In this document: positions 27,806-37,896 of the stretch, piece by piece
Numbering within the stretch: position 1 is the stretch's first letter
Layout: every line of letters begins with the position of its first letter
From: Natronobacillus azotifigens
GTDB taxonomy: Bacteria; Bacillota; Bacilli; Bacillales; Amphibacillaceae
Assembly: GCF_026805325.1 (NCBI RefSeq)
Contig: NZ_JAPRAT010000005.1
Coordinates: 1 to 64,000 of the forward strand
Direction of reading: 5' to 3'
Length of the DNA stretch: 64,000 bases
Made by a program: the position numbers and the translations under genes
The notes under the pieces: generated by a model
The model's database searches: none
What the model was told of the DNA's origin: nothing
What the model saw: the letters and a program-made list of their open reading frames with translations, nothing else

Positions 27806-29326
27806 CACTAGCGTTGCATAAAAAAATATTTCATTTGTCAACGTTACATTTTATGAATAAAATAACTTTTATACCACATTTTGTCTTTTAATTCTTTAAA
27901 AAAATCCTTATAATTAGGAGGAAGGTCAAAGTCCTGTCCAAATCCCAACTATAAGGAGATACCATGGACAAGCATAACATAGAAACCGTGTTTAATAAAT
28001 ACCTTCATCCTATCGATGAGGGTATTTTAATGAAACTGGCAGAACGATTTGAAATTGATAAATATGTGAAAAAACTTGGGGTTGTTCCTTTTGTAAAGTT
28101 ATTTATTTATGCACAATTAAAACAAATTTCTAGTTTGACGGATATAAGTTTTGAATTGAACAAGGATCCGAACATTCAAAAGGAAATAGGATTGGATTCG
28201 ATTAGTAAATCGCAATTATCTAGGAAGTTAAGAGACATTCCACCTGAAATCTTTGAGGCCTTACTAAGACACTTGATACTAATGGTAAGGCAAAAATATG
28301 GACTTCGTAAAGGAAATCAAAAACTTAGAAAATTACATTTGATCGATTCATCAACGATTACCTTAAGCCTTAAAGAACATCCGTGGGCGCCCAAGAATCG
28401 ATATACATCCGGAATAAAGCTACATACACGTGTGGTGTTTTATGATGATATTACTTACTTAGATGATTTGATTATAACACCTGCAAGACCTGCTGATTTG
28501 ACTCAACTAGATCCTCTTTTAGTAAAGGTACAAGGTGCTTTTCATGTTTTTGATCGAGGGTATTTTGATTTTAAGGTCTTCGAAATGCTTTGTTCCCGAG
28601 GGATACGGTTTGCAACACGGATAAAGGACAATACCTTTATTCGGGTAGTAGAAGAGGTTAAGCTATCCAAAAGCTCATCTATTCTAAGAGAAGCTATTGT
28701 TTTTCTAGGTAAAATGAAACACCCTCTCCGTTTGATTGAAACGGTTGATAGCGAGGGAAATAAAATCCAAATTGTTGTGAATGATGCAAAAATATCAGCC
28801 GAGGAAGTAAGTACTATTTATCGAGATCGTTGGAAAATTGAGCTTTTTTTTAAGTGGATGAAACAGCACATGGTGTTAAAAACAATGTATGGAAAAAGCC
28901 CCAATGCAGTATATAATCAAGTGTATATGGCGATGATTTCCTTTTGTTTAACGCTATTAATACAAGCTGATTTATTATATAAAGGTAGCTTGTTGGTGCT
29001 AAAAAAACACCTTTCTAAATTCAGCTTAGATAGATACCTTTCATGTAAAAAGGAATTGTTTAAGCCACCTTCTCGATCCTCTGGAGGTAGGAAGGTTTAT
29101 GATCATGAGCAAATATTTAGAGAAACATTAAAAGAAGTGGAAGAAGGAACGTTTAGAGGTTAGCAATTAATGAAATATAATGTAAAAAAATGAATAAAGG
29201 ACGCCTTCGATAATGTCACTTTATCCTTTTTTCATTTTTTTGCACAAGAAATATTTTCTGAATATTCTGTATTATAGCGAAAATTTGTTGTTGACTTTTT
29301 CGCTATAATTTTATGCAACGCTAGTG
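27806..29326 (+). mobile_element. Complete IS4-family insertion sequence (1521 bp)
   Basis: The ends are 18-bp perfect inverted repeats CACTAGCGTTGCATAAAA (27806-27823 and complement at 29309-29326). They are flanked by near-identical 9-bp direct repeats TAATTTCCT (27797-27805) and TGATTTCCT (29327-29335), the target duplication with one mismatch. The single intact transposase suggests a recent or still mobile copy. Inside the right end, ATTATAGCGAAAA and its complement form another hairpin (about 29271-29309). The target was a copy of repeat family 2. Confidence 0.92.
27964..29163 (+). CDS. IS4-family transposase
   Basis: The 399-residue DDE transposase has the triad D128 (LHLIDSS), D197 (HVFDRGY) and E293. 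The IS4 YREK signature is complete: Y286, R289, E293, K300 in YRDRWKIELFFKWMK. The N-terminal part has a helix-turn-helix-like stretch (SSLTDISFELNKDP, SKSQLSRKL). The frame is uninterrupted and begins at ATG after AAGGAG. It resembles the IS4Bsu1-type proteins of Bacillus; the exact IS name would need a database. Confidence 0.92.
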   Translation: MDKHNIETVFNKYLHPIDEGILMKLAERFEIDKYVKKLGVVPFVKLFIYAQLKQISSLTDISFELNKDPNIQKEIGLDSISKSQLSRKLRDIPPEIFEALLRHLILMVRQKYGLRKGNQKLRKLHLIDSSTITLSLKEHPWAPKNRYTSGIKLHTRVVFYDDITYLDDLIITPARPADLTQLDPLLVKVQGAFHVFDRGYFDFKVFEMLCSRGIRFATRIKDNTFIRVVEEVKLSKSSSILREAIVFLGKMKHPLRLIETVDSEGNKIQIVVNDAKISAEEVSTIYRDRWKIELFFKWMKQHMVLKTMYGKSPNAVYNQVYMAMISFCLTLLIQADLLYKGSLLVLKKHLSKFSLDRYLSCKKELFKPPSRSSGGRKVYDHEQIFRETLKEVEEGTFRG

Positions 29327-29345
29327 TGATTTCCTAGACAGAGAA

Positions 29346-29384
29346 AAAACAGCTAATTTTCATTAAATGAAAATTAGCTGTTTT
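29346..29384 (-). terminator. Terminator of 6S RNA
   Basis: AACAGCTAATTTTCATT and its complement form a near-perfect long stem with a three-base loop. On the minus strand it is followed by TTTTTTC. It stands just after the 3' end of 6S RNA. Confidence 0.8.
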
Positions 29385-29398
29385 AAAATTTGTTTTTT

Positions 29399-29577
29399 AA
29401 TCCCGATCGTGCCGTCTTCATAGAAAGTTTTGAACCCGCTCTTAGCAGGTGGGTGCCCTGTTCCATATCTTTTGCTTCCTTATGTAAGGCATGCAAGCCA
29501 TACAGAAACTTTAAGCTCCCGAAATTATAATGTTCGGTCAAAACATTAATAATTACAACGTACACATCAGGATTGAT
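29399..29577 (-). ncRNA. ssrS: 6S RNA (6S-1/BsrA type)
   Basis: On the minus strand the 5' end AATCCTGATGTG pairs with the 3' end GATCGGGATT to form the closing stem. Other landmarks of Bacillus 6S RNA are GTTTTGACCGAAC, GCATGCCTTACATAAGG, GGGCACCCACCTG and AGCGGGTTCAAAACTTT. A large asymmetric central bulge mimics an open promoter and traps sigma-A RNA polymerase. The locus next to aspS is the same as for bsrA in B. subtilis. A 60-codon open frame covers the region by chance. The exact ends are estimates to within a few bases. Confidence 0.87.
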
Positions 29578-29672
29578 TGTTGTTTTCGTTAATAATTCCT
29601 TATTAACTTATGTTTATATATTAGCATAAACAGATTCATTTATCAAGTGCTTTTGCAAATGCTTTCATCGTT

Positions 29673-31460
29673 TTATTCTTCGTTAACGATTAGTGCTTCT
29701 CCTGATAATCCCAAGGATAATTCGTCCAATTGTGCCTGACTTACCGTTCCCGGTGCGTTAGTTAACGGATCAGTTGCCGAAGCTGTTTTTGGAAACAAAA
29801 TCGTATCTCGCAAATTAGTTTTTCCAGCTAATAACATGACCATCCGATCAAATCCCAAAGCGATTCCACCGTGAGGAGGTGCACCGTACTCTAATGCTTG
29901 TAACAAGAAATCAAATTGTTCGGTTGCCTCTTCTTTGGAAAAGCCTAATACTTCAAACATTTTTTCTTGTAAATCTTTCTTGTGAATCCGTAACGATCCT
30001 CCACCCAGCTCAAAACCATTTAAAACAAGGTCATATGCGGCTGCTTTTACTTCATCAGGATTTGTCGCTAGTTTTTCTACATCTTCATCTGCTGGCATTG
30101 TAAACGGATGGTGCGCAGCGAAATAGCGACCAGCGTCTTTATCATATTCTAATAATGGCCAGTCCGTTACCCAAAGAAAGTGAAAGCGACTCTCGTCAAT
30201 TACATTTAATTCTTTCGCTAATTTCAATCGAAGTGCACCAAGGCTATCGTAGACCACATTTTTCTCATCTGCGACAAACAAGAGTAAATCTGAATCACTA
30301 GCGTCAAGTGCATGGATTAGATCTAATTGATCCGCTTCCGTGAAAAATTTCGCAATTGGTCCCTTTAAATTTTCTTCTTCTACCTTTAACCATGCTAAGC
30401 CTTTTGCGCCATAAATTTTCACAAAATCCGTTAATTTATCAATATCTTTTCTTGAGAAATTATTGGCTTCATTCTTCACGTTAATTGCACTAACTTTCCC
30501 TCCAGAAGTTACAGCACTTGCAAAAACTTTAAAATCAGAATTCTTAACCAACTCAGATACGTCAACTAACTCCATATCAAAACGCGTATCTGGTTTATCT
30601 GATCCATAGCGATTCATCGCCTCATCATAAGAAATTCTTGGCAATGGTGTATTAATATCCACACCTTTTACTTCCTTCATCAAACGTTGAATCATTTTCT
30701 CTGTCATCGCCATGATTTCATCACTAGTCATGAATGAGGTTTCAATATCAATTTGCGTGAATTCTGGTTGACGGTCTGCTCGTAAATCCTCATCACGGAA
30801 GCAACGGGCAAATTGGTAATAACGCTCAAAACCAGCTACCATGATTAACTGTTTAAACAATTGTGGTGACTGTGGTAAAGCATAAAAATGTCCTGCATGG
30901 ACCCGACTTGGAACTAAATAGTCGCGCGCACCTTCAGGAGTACTTTTCGTCAGCATTGGCGTTTCCATTTCCAGATAACCTTCTTCATTTAAAAAGTTTC
31001 GCATCACCTGAGCTGCTTGATGACGTAAACGGAAAGTCTCTTGCATCGATTCTCTTCGTAAATCTAAATAGCGATACTTCAAACGTACATCTTCAGAAAT
31101 ATCTGTTCCATCTAACACAGTAAATGGAGGATTTTTCGCTTCATTCAGAATACTTATTTCATCAACAATCACTTCAATATCTCCGGTTTTCATCTTTGGA
31201 TTAATTGTTGATGGGTCACGCAGTACTACTTTTCCTACTAATTCTAACACGTATTCACTGCGAACAGATTCTGCGATTTCAAGTGCTTCTTCTGATGTTT
31301 CAAGATTAAATACGACTTGTACCAGCCCTGATCGATCACGTAAATCGATAAAGATCACGCCACCTAGATCACGCCTTTTTTGCACCCAACCTTTTAAGGT
31401 AACTTTTGAACCAACATCTACTTTCGTTAAATCCCCCGCTAATTGTCTTTTTTCTGTCAT
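29673..31460 (-). CDS. aspS: Aspartyl-tRNA synthetase
   Basis: The 595-residue bacterial-type class IIb synthetase has an N-terminal OB anticodon-binding domain ([21 protein letters not shown]), motif 2 ([20 protein letters not shown]), the bacterial GAD insertion (about 290-420) and motif 3 [13 protein letters not shown]. It follows hisS by three bases and is read with it from the T-box promoter. It charges tRNA-Asp; whether it is non-discriminating cannot be judged here. Confidence 0.96.
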   Translation of the reverse strand: MTEKRQLAGDLTKVDVGSKVTLKGWVQKRRDLGGVIFIDLRDRSGLVQVVFNLETSEEALEIAESVRSEYVLELVGKVVLRDPSTINPKMKTGDIEVIVDEISILNEAKNPPFTVLDGTDISEDVRLKYRYLDLRRESMQETFRLRHQAAQVMRNFLNEEGYLEMETPMLTKSTPEGARDYLVPSRVHAGHFYALPQSPQLFKQLIMVAGFERYYQFARCFRDEDLRADRQPEFTQIDIETSFMTSDEIMAMTEKMIQRLMKEVKGVDINTPLPRISYDEAMNRYGSDKPDTRFDMELVDVSELVKNSDFKVFASAVTSGGKVSAINVKNEANNFSRKDIDKLTDFVKIYGAKGLAWLKVEEENLKGPIAKFFTEADQLDLIHALDASDSDLLLFVADEKNVVYDSLGALRLKLAKELNVIDESRFHFLWVTDWPLLEYDKDAGRYFAAHHPFTMPADEDVEKLATNPDEVKAAAYDLVLNGFELGGGSLRIHKKDLQEKMFEVLGFSKEEATEQFDFLLQALEYGAPPHGGIALGFDRMVMLLAGKTNLRDTILFPKTASATDPLTNAPGTVSQAQLDELSLGLSGEALIVNEE

Positions 31461-31463
31461 TGA

Positions 31464-32744
31464 TTATTGCCCTCCTTTTTTTATCTGCTCGGTAAGATAG
31501 GAAACAATATCTGGTAAGGAGATACTAACTTGTTCTCCTGTTTGCATGTTTTTTATTTCTATCTTGTTTTCTGCTAATTCGTTCTCACCTAAAATCAGGA
31601 CAAACTTTGCCTTTAAACGATCAGCTGCTTTAAATTGAGCTTTGAACTTTTTCCCTTGATAATCCTTATCCACTTGAATACCAGCTTGACGGAGTTGATT
31701 TACAAGTTCAGCTGTTTTAAGCTCTGCCTTTTCCCCCATTGCAATGACGTAACTGTCTAGGGCATCATCAATTGGTAATTCAATATTTTCTGCTTCTAGA
31801 GCCATTAACAATCGCTCAACACTAAGTGCAAAGCCGATCCCAGGTGTTTCGGGTCCACCTAATTCTTCCACTAGTCCATTGTAACGGCCTCCTCCTGCCA
31901 ACGTGGTGATTGCCCCAAAGCCTTCCGCATCACTCATAATTTCAAAAGCTGTGTGGTTATAATAATCAAGACCACGAACCAAATTAGGATCCACATGATA
32001 AGAAATATCCATTATGTCAAGAAATGCTTTTACTTTTGTAAAATAAGCATCAGCTTCTTCTGTTAAATAGGACAAGATCGAAGGTGCTGTTTTCATCGCA
32101 GGGTGTTCCCTGTCTTTCTTACAGTCAAGTACACGTAGTGGATTTTGAGCTAACCTTACCTGGCAATCCGAACAAAGTTCCTCTTTATGTGGCTCAAAAT
32201 GTTCCACTAAAGCATTTCTGTGATTCTCACGACTTGTTTGATCGCCCAATGTGTTGATGACTAATTTCAACGAGCGTAAGCCTAATTGTTTGTATATTTC
32301 CATTGCCAAAGAAATAACTTCTGCATCAATAGCTGGATCAGCACTACCTAGAGCCTCAATACCAAATTGAACGAATTGTCTCCATCTTCCCTGTTGTGGA
32401 CGTTCATACCGAAACATCGGTCCGATATAAAAAAGCTTCTGCGGCTGATTTGCCTGACCGAATAACTTATTTTGAACAAAAGAGCGAACGACAGATGCCG
32501 TACCCTCAGGTCTTAGCGTTAGCGTTCTATCTCCCCGATCTTGAAACGTATACATCTCTTTTTGAACAATATCAGTTGTATCTCCTACTCCACGCTGAAA
32601 TAGTTCCGTATGTTCAAAAATCGGTGTTCGAATCTCCTGGTAATTGAAATTTCGACACAGTTCAATAAATTTCGCTTCAACATGTTGCCATTTCTCTGTT
32701 GTACCTGGCAACAAATCTTGTGTTCCTCTTGGTAAATGAATCAT
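31464..32744 (-). CDS. hisS: Histidyl-tRNA synthetase
   Basis: The 426-residue class IIa synthetase has motif 1 around [18 protein letters not shown], motif 2 [19 protein letters not shown], the histidine signature [14 protein letters not shown] and motif 3 [13 protein letters not shown], followed by the anticodon-binding domain. The ATG follows AGGGGG. First gene of the hisS-aspS operon. Confidence 0.96.
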   Translation of the reverse strand: MIHLPRGTQDLLPGTTEKWQHVEAKFIELCRNFNYQEIRTPIFEHTELFQRGVGDTTDIVQKEMYTFQDRGDRTLTLRPEGTASVVRSFVQNKLFGQANQPQKLFYIGPMFRYERPQQGRWRQFVQFGIEALGSADPAIDAEVISLAMEIYKQLGLRSLKLVINTLGDQTSRENHRNALVEHFEPHKEELCSDCQVRLAQNPLRVLDCKKDREHPAMKTAPSILSYLTEEADAYFTKVKAFLDIMDISYHVDPNLVRGLDYYNHTAFEIMSDAEGFGAITTLAGGGRYNGLVEELGGPETPGIGFALSVERLLMALEAENIELPIDDALDSYVIAMGEKAELKTAELVNQLRQAGIQVDKDYQGKKFKAQFKAADRLKAKFVLILGENELAENKIEIKNMQTGEQVSISLPDIVSYLTEQIKKGGQ

Positions 32745-32813
32745 TGTTAATACCCCCTATTATGTATAACGTAAACAAAGTTTGAGATTACATTTTGGCA
32801 CTTCATTTAAACA

Positions 32814-33030
32814 TAAAAAAACCCCATCCCTAAAAAGGGACGAGATTACACCCGTGTTGCCACCCTAGTTGAGATAGAATTTACACTCTACTTCCACTTA
32901 AACAGTTAACGCCTGTGAACGTTTGTATTTACTCTATTTTCAATACAACACTTACGGAATGTCTTTCGTTGAATTGCTTAACAGAGATCCTTTCAGCCTA
33001 GAAGATCTCCTCTCTTCTGTTCGCATTTTT
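32814..33030 (-). promoter_or_regulatory. T-box leader of hisS-aspS
   Basis: On the minus strand AGGGTGGCAACACGGG (32851-32866) is the T-box. It is followed by TCTCGTCCC and the terminator CCCTTTTTAGGG with a T-run at 32814-32821. The Stem I part contains GAAAGACATTCC, offering GAC as an aspartate specifier. This would place the whole operon under tRNA-Asp charging, but a histidine reading in another register cannot be excluded by eye. The rest of the gap to 33269 holds only an AT-rich promoter-like stretch. Confidence 0.85.
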
Positions 33031-33269
33031 CAACTACTTTTTCCCTCATTAGTTTTATTTTGTCGTTAAATTGTTTGAATTGTTTATAATATTACTGTTT
33101 GACTCTCTTAATGTCAAGCTTGTTTGAACTTTTTTTTCAAATCAAGCACTTGGTCGGCTTTTTGTCTGAACGTCCATCAATTTTTTTAAACTTTTTGTTG
33201 TGAAAACTTTACTTATCGCTGTATGATAAATTATGATGATATTATGAACGATTTATGGAGGATTACGAT

Positions 33270-34364
33270 ATGAAACGATATCTTAGTATATGGATTATTT
33301 TCGGCATTCTACTTATTAGTCTAACAAATATTCCAACGATTTATGCACGACAAGTAGAAATTGAAACAGATGATTTACTTGTGCGAAGCGGTCCTGGCAC
33401 TAGTTACGAACCTATCGGTCATGTAAGCTCTGGGCAAGTTTTCACCTATCTTGACCAGGAAGGCGAATGGATTTCTATCGATTATCATTCAGAAACAGGA
33501 TGGATATCAGCTCAGTTTGCAAGCATAACTACTGAACAGGAAAATTGGGAAGAAAAACCTTCAAATGATGAGGATGCACAAACTGATGGTAATGAGGGAA
33601 CTGTCTTTACAACAATCATCCCTGTTGATGTTGTGAACCTTCGAAGTGAGCCTTCTACCAATGGAGATATTGTTACAGAGATTCCAATTGGGGAAATGAT
33701 TTCATTTTCAGTAATGAACGATTCTGACTGGATTCATGTAACATGGGGAGATTATACAGGTTATATGCCGTCTTGGATAATCGGAGATGAAATGCAGTTT
33801 ACAGAGGTACAAGATTCCATTTTTCAAGGAAAAGTTATTGTAATTGATCCAGGACATGGAGGCATCGATGTTGGGGCAATTAGTGCTGCGGGATATTACG
33901 AAAGTGACTATGCAATGATGACCTCTGAAGTTTTACGAGATACGCTGGAAAAGCTAGGAGCAACTGTCTATATGACTCGTGAAGATGATTATTATTATTC
34001 CTTGTCACCCCGAGCGAGTTTAGCTAATTTACATCTTGCTGATGTTTTTTTGAGTATTCACTATAACAGCACACCTCAGTATCCCAGTGCAAACGGGATG
34101 AATACTTTTTATCGAGAAAGCAATGACCGTGCTTTGGCAGGATATGTTCATAACTCACTCATTGAAACAACAGAGGCGAATGATCGAGGATACGATAGCG
34201 GTGATTACAGTGTGCTTCGAACAGGATCACGTCCAGGCCTTTTATTAGAGCTTGGTTTTATTTCAAACGTAGAAGAAGAAGAGAACATTCAGTCCCATCA
34301 GTATCAAAGGAAAATGACAGAAGGAATTATTCATGGTTTACGACGTTATTTCAGTCAAAGATAA
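33270..34364 (+). CDS. Secreted N-acetylmuramoyl-L-alanine amidase with two SH3b domains (YrvJ-like)
   Basis: The 364-residue protein has a signal peptide (residues 1-27, cut after IYA), two bacterial SH3 domains (about 30-90, LLVRSGPGTSYEPIG; about 115-175, VNLRSEPSTNGDIV) that bind the wall, and an Amidase_3 domain (about 190-360). The zinc ligands are in DPGHGGID, the ESDY region and LSIHYNS; the catalytic glutamate is in LELGFISN. ATG 33270 follows GGAGG; an ATG at 33255 overlaps it. B. subtilis YrvJ has more SH3b repeats and sits at the same place beside hisS. Confidence 0.92.
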   Translation: MKRYLSIWIIFGILLISLTNIPTIYARQVEIETDDLLVRSGPGTSYEPIGHVSSGQVFTYLDQEGEWISIDYHSETGWISAQFASITTEQENWEEKPSNDEDAQTDGNEGTVFTTIIPVDVVNLRSEPSTNGDIVTEIPIGEMISFSVMNDSDWIHVTWGDYTGYMPSWIIGDEMQFTEVQDSIFQGKVIVIDPGHGGIDVGAISAAGYYESDYAMMTSEVLRDTLEKLGATVYMTREDDYYYSLSPRASLANLHLADVFLSIHYNSTPQYPSANGMNTFYRESNDRALAGYVHNSLIETTEANDRGYDSGDYSVLRTGSRPGLLLELGFISNVEEEENIQSHQYQRKMTEGIIHGLRRYFSQR

Positions 34365-34385
34365 GCTTTATAAAGATAATGAAAA

Positions 34386-34428
34386 CAAGACAATTACTTA
34401 TTTTTAATAAGCGATTGTCTTGTTTTTT
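34386..34428. terminator. Bidirectional terminator between amidase gene and phoU
   Basis: AAGACAAT..TTATT and AATAA..ATTGTCTT form the stem; TTTTTT follows on plus, and a T-rich stretch on minus. The two genes converge here. Confidence 0.75.
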
Positions 34429-34430
34429 AC

Positions 34431-35087
34431 CTATCCGTTTAAATCAAATGTTTCGCCCTTAACAAGATACATTACATTTTCAGCAATGTTCGTTAAGTGA
34501 TCTCCGAAACGTTCAATGTATCTAGCGCTAAAGGCAATTTGCATAATTAACTGAATAGATTCTGCATTTGTTGCTGTCTCTTCTAACAATCCTTGTAATA
34601 CGTTAGCATACATGCCATCAATAATATCATCTAACTCCGCTAATTTTTTAGCTGATTTTATATCTTCTTTTTCGTAGGCCTCAATAGCCAAGTCAATCAT
34701 TCTCAATGCAACATCGCACATATCTGCCAATGATTGATCAATACCAAACTGTTTTCCACCGATATGAATAGCAGAGCGAGCGATATTTTTTGCATTATCC
34801 GCCATTCGTTCTAAGTCTGTAGAGATACGAATAGCTACAATTAATTTTCTTAAATCAGAAGCTACAGGTTGTTGTCTTGCAATCAACAATATAGCAGATT
34901 CATTAATGGATAAATCCATTTCATCTAATTTTTTGTCTGTTTCGATTACACGAGCTGCCATCTCTACATCTGCATCATAAAGTGATTGAACAGAATCTAC
35001 TAGTTGTTGTTTTGCTCTGCCTGCTAATTCAACCACCTGCTTCTTTACTCCATTTAATTCTAATTCAAACTGACCTCTTACTACCAC
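34431..35087 (-). CDS. phoU: Phosphate signalling complex protein PhoU
   Basis: The 218-residue all-helical protein has two PhoU repeats, each with the metal-binding E/DxxxD pattern (STDLERMADNAKNIA; ARYIERFGDHLTNIAE). PhoU links the Pst transporter to PhoR and limits phosphate uptake. It is the last gene of the pst operon, 36 bp after pstB. GTG start behind AGGAGG. B. subtilis lacks a phoU in its pst operon and has pstB duplicated; here one pstB and one phoU are found, the more widespread layout. Confidence 0.93.
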   Translation of the reverse strand: MVVRGQFELELNGVKKQVVELAGRAKQQLVDSVQSLYDADVEMAARVIETDKKLDEMDLSINESAILLIARQQPVASDLRKLIVAIRISTDLERMADNAKNIARSAIHIGGKQFGIDQSLADMCDVALRMIDLAIEAYEKEDIKSAKKLAELDDIIDGMYANVLQGLLEETATNAESIQLIMQIAFSARYIERFGDHLTNIAENVMYLVKGETFDLNG

Positions 35088-35123
35088 ATTACTGCCTCCT
35101 ATCTCAGATCGATATATCTATCG

Positions 35124-35963
35124 TTAACCGAATCTTCCTGTAATATAATCTTCTGTTCGCTTATCTTTTGGCATAGAGAATAAAGTATTAGTATCTGTAA
35201 ACTCTACTAATTCTCCATTTAACATAAAGGCTGTGTAATCAGAAATACGGGCAGCTTGCTGCATATTATGGGTGACAATTACAATGGAATACTCTTTCTT
35301 CAATTCTTGAATTAACTCTTCCACTTTAAGTGTTGACTTTGGATCAAGTGCTGAAGTAGGTTCATCCATCAAAATAACATCTGGCTCGATGGCTAAACAG
35401 CGAGCAATACATAATCGTTGCTGCTGACCGCCTGATAGACCATAAGCATTTTGTTTTAGTCGATCCTTTACCTCATCCCAGATATACGCACCACGCAAAC
35501 TTTGTTCAACAATTTCATCCAAAATCTTTTTATTACGAATCCCATGAATTTTAGGACCATAAGCTATATTATCATAAATGGATTTTGGGAAGGGATTAGG
35601 TTTTTGAAAAACCATTCCTACCTGCGTTCGCAACTCTTCAACTTTAAAAGATTTATCTAGAATGTTTTTACCACGATATTTGATCGTTCCAGATGTTTGA
35701 ACACCAGGCACTAACTCAACCATTCGATTTAATGTTTTTAAGTAGGTTGATTTCCCACATCCAGATGGTCCAATAATCGCTGTAACATTTTTTTCATAGA
35801 TTGGTAATTGAATATTTTTTAAAGCCTGTGTATCGCTATACCATAGATTTAGATCGTCTGTTTCAAATACAATTGGATTCTCTATCAGTGATTCTTGTTG
35901 ACTCTTCTCACTTGAAGTAACTATTTTTTTATTTAACGCTTTTACACTTATTACAGAATGCAT
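35124..35963 (-). CDS. pstB: Phosphate ABC transporter ATP-binding protein PstB
   Basis: The 279-residue ABC ATPase has Walker [10 protein letters not shown], the Q-loop in [12 protein letters not shown], the signature LSGGQQQR and Walker [12 protein letters not shown]. An extra N-terminal stretch of about 35 residues (Ser/Lys/Gln-rich) precedes the usual start of the domain ([10 protein letters not shown]). ATG 35963 is preferred; GTG 35972 adds three residues. It powers the PstA-PstC channel. Confidence 0.94.
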   Translation of the reverse strand: MHSVISVKALNKKIVTSSEKSQQESLIENPIVFETDDLNLWYSDTQALKNIQLPIYEKNVTAIIGPSGCGKSTYLKTLNRMVELVPGVQTSGTIKYRGKNILDKSFKVEELRTQVGMVFQKPNPFPKSIYDNIAYGPKIHGIRNKKILDEIVEQSLRGAYIWDEVKDRLKQNAYGLSGGQQQRLCIARCLAIEPDVILMDEPTSALDPKSTLKVEELIQELKKEYSIVIVTHNMQQAARISDYTAFMLNGELVEFTDTNTLFSMPKDKRTEDYITGRFG

Positions 35964-35980
35964 ATTCCTCACCCACCCTA

Positions 35981-36865
35981 TTAATATCTTTGCTGAAATT
36001 TATTTCTTATAATGATTGCAGTCGAATTAAGCATAAACAATAATACAAGTAACACAATAATGGTTGCTGAAGCTAAATATGCGTATTCCTCCACAAGTGA
36101 AGCATCAATTGTCCAATAATAGATTTGCATTGGTAAAACGGTAAATCGATCAAAAATTCCACTTGGGAACGGAATAAGTAATGCAGGAATTCCTAACACC
36201 ACTAATGGAGCTGTTTCCCCAATAGCTCTTGATAATGCCAAAATAGATCCTGTTAAAATACCCGGTAACGAAGCAGGCAAGATGATATTCTTTACGGTCT
36301 GCCATTTGGTTGCCCCTATACCATAAGACGCTTCTGCAAGATGCTGTGGCACAGATCGGATAGCCTCTTGACTGGCAACAATTACAATCGGAAGAACCAA
36401 TAATGACATGGTTAATCCCCCAGCTAATACAACACTACCAAAATTCAATGCACGAGCAAAAATGGTCATACCAAGGATTCCATAAACGATTGATGGTACA
36501 CCAGCTAAGTTTGCAATATTCGTCTGAATAACAGATTGCATTCTTCCTTTTTTTGCATATAATTCATTGTATATTGCTGTTCCAACCCCTAAAATTGTTG
36601 TGATTGGAACTACTACAGCCATTAACCAGAATGTACCTAAAATTGCCCCCATAATTCCTGCTTGATCTGGATTTGTTGATAATTTCCCTGTTAAGAAATT
36701 CATATTTAGATAGGACAGGCCTTGATTTAACACCCGAACAATTAATACTGCCAATACAATTAGTCCAAAAATTGTCGCTAGAAAAAAACATACTTGAAAA
36801 ATTTTGTTTAACTGCACACGAAACCGCATTTTATTCCGAACCATTTCCGGTTCCATATATTTCAT
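35981..36865 (-). CDS. pstA: Phosphate ABC transporter permease PstA
   Basis: The 294-residue inner-membrane permease has six helices and the ABC permease EAA-like loop [24 protein letters not shown]. It begins immediately after pstC with AGGGAGGAAT placed at the end of pstC, so translation is coupled. It forms the phosphate path with PstC. Confidence 0.94.
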   Translation of the reverse strand: MKYMEPEMVRNKMRFRVQLNKIFQVCFFLATIFGLIVLAVLIVRVLNQGLSYLNMNFLTGKLSTNPDQAGIMGAILGTFWLMAVVVPITTILGVGTAIYNELYAKKGRMQSVIQTNIANLAGVPSIVYGILGMTIFARALNFGSVVLAGGLTMSLLVLPIVIVASQEAIRSVPQHLAEASYGIGATKWQTVKNIILPASLPGILTGSILALSRAIGETAPLVVLGIPALLIPFPSGIFDRFTVLPMQIYYWTIDASLVEEYAYLASATIIVLLVLLFMLNSTAIIIRNKFQQRY

Positions 36866-37822
36866 TTAATATTCCTCCCTAAAGCGCCGAGAAACATACC
36901 TAGCGATAATATTCATTAGTAAAGTAAAACAAAAGAGGGTCATAGCAACAGCATAAAGACTGTAATAGATGGTTGATCCGGTTGGTGCATCCCCACCAGA
37001 TACCTCTACTATATAAGCAGTCATTGTCTGCATAGATTGTGTCAAGTCAAAAGTGAAGTTTTTTGAACTTCCACTCGCAATGGTTACGATCATGGTTTCT
37101 CCGATTGCCCTCGATGCTCCTAACACAAAAGAAGCAATGATACCTGACAAAGCAGCTGGAATAATAACACGAAAAGTGACTTCTAATTTTGTAGCACCTA
37201 ACGCTAATGCGCCTTCCCTCATTGCATTAGGAACTGCACTCATTGCATCTTCAGACAATGAAGCAATCATTGGGATAATCATAATCCCCATCACAATACC
37301 TGGACTAAGAATATTAGTAGCCCCTAAACCAGGAATGAATTCTCGTAATAATGGCGTTACAAAGGTGAATGCAAAGAAGCCATACACAATAGTCGGTATA
37401 CCTGCAAGTAATTCTAACATTGGCTTTAATACTCGCCGAACACGATCTGATGCATATTCACTTAAATAAACTGCCGTCATTATTCCAATTGGCCCGGCAA
37501 CAAGTAATGCAATAACGGAAGAAATGATCGTACCATTAATTAATGGTAAAATTCCGAACTCTGGATTTTGACTTAATGGTCTCAGTACCTTGCCTGTAAA
37601 AAATTCCAGAAATGATACTCTTGTGAAAAATTCATAAGTTTCTGTAACTAACACCAATACGATACCAACGGTTGTCAGAATGGAAATCATGGCAATAAAG
37701 AACAAGAAATAAGGAATGCTTTTTTCTAACAACAAGATGCTTTTTTTTGAAGACTTATTTTCTGCAATCCATTTGCTTACTTGAACTGGTTTCTGTTTTG
37801 ATCGCTTACTTTCTACTAACAC
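36866..37822 (-). CDS. pstC: Phosphate ABC transporter permease PstC
   Basis: The 318-residue six-helix permease has the family loop MREGALALGATKLEVTFRVIIPAA near residue 205 and GASRAIGETMIVTIASG after it. A basic N-terminal tail of about 25 residues precedes the first helix. GTG start behind GAGGTGGG, 74 bp after pstS. Confidence 0.94.
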   Translation of the reverse strand: MLVESKRSKQKPVQVSKWIAENKSSKKSILLLEKSIPYFLFFIAMISILTTVGIVLVLVTETYEFFTRVSFLEFFTGKVLRPLSQNPEFGILPLINGTIISSVIALLVAGPIGIMTAVYLSEYASDRVRRVLKPMLELLAGIPTIVYGFFAFTFVTPLLREFIPGLGATNILSPGIVMGIMIIPMIASLSEDAMSAVPNAMREGALALGATKLEVTFRVIIPAALSGIIASFVLGASRAIGETMIVTIASGSSKNFTFDLTQSMQTMTAYIVEVSGGDAPTGSTIYYSLYAVAMTLFCFTLLMNIIARYVSRRFREEY

Positions 37823-37896
37823 CCGATACCCACCTCTTTAATACGAATAAGATGAAGCGAGCAAAAGATACTCGCTTCAAAATATTAGCAATCTAT

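Noticed and set aside
29383..29565. 60-residue minus-strand protein beside aspS
   Set aside because: The region is 6S RNA by primary landmarks and synteny; no ribosome site precedes the frame.
35124..35963. Two adjacent pstB genes as in B. subtilis
   Set aside because: Only one ATPase gene is present; phoU takes the following place.
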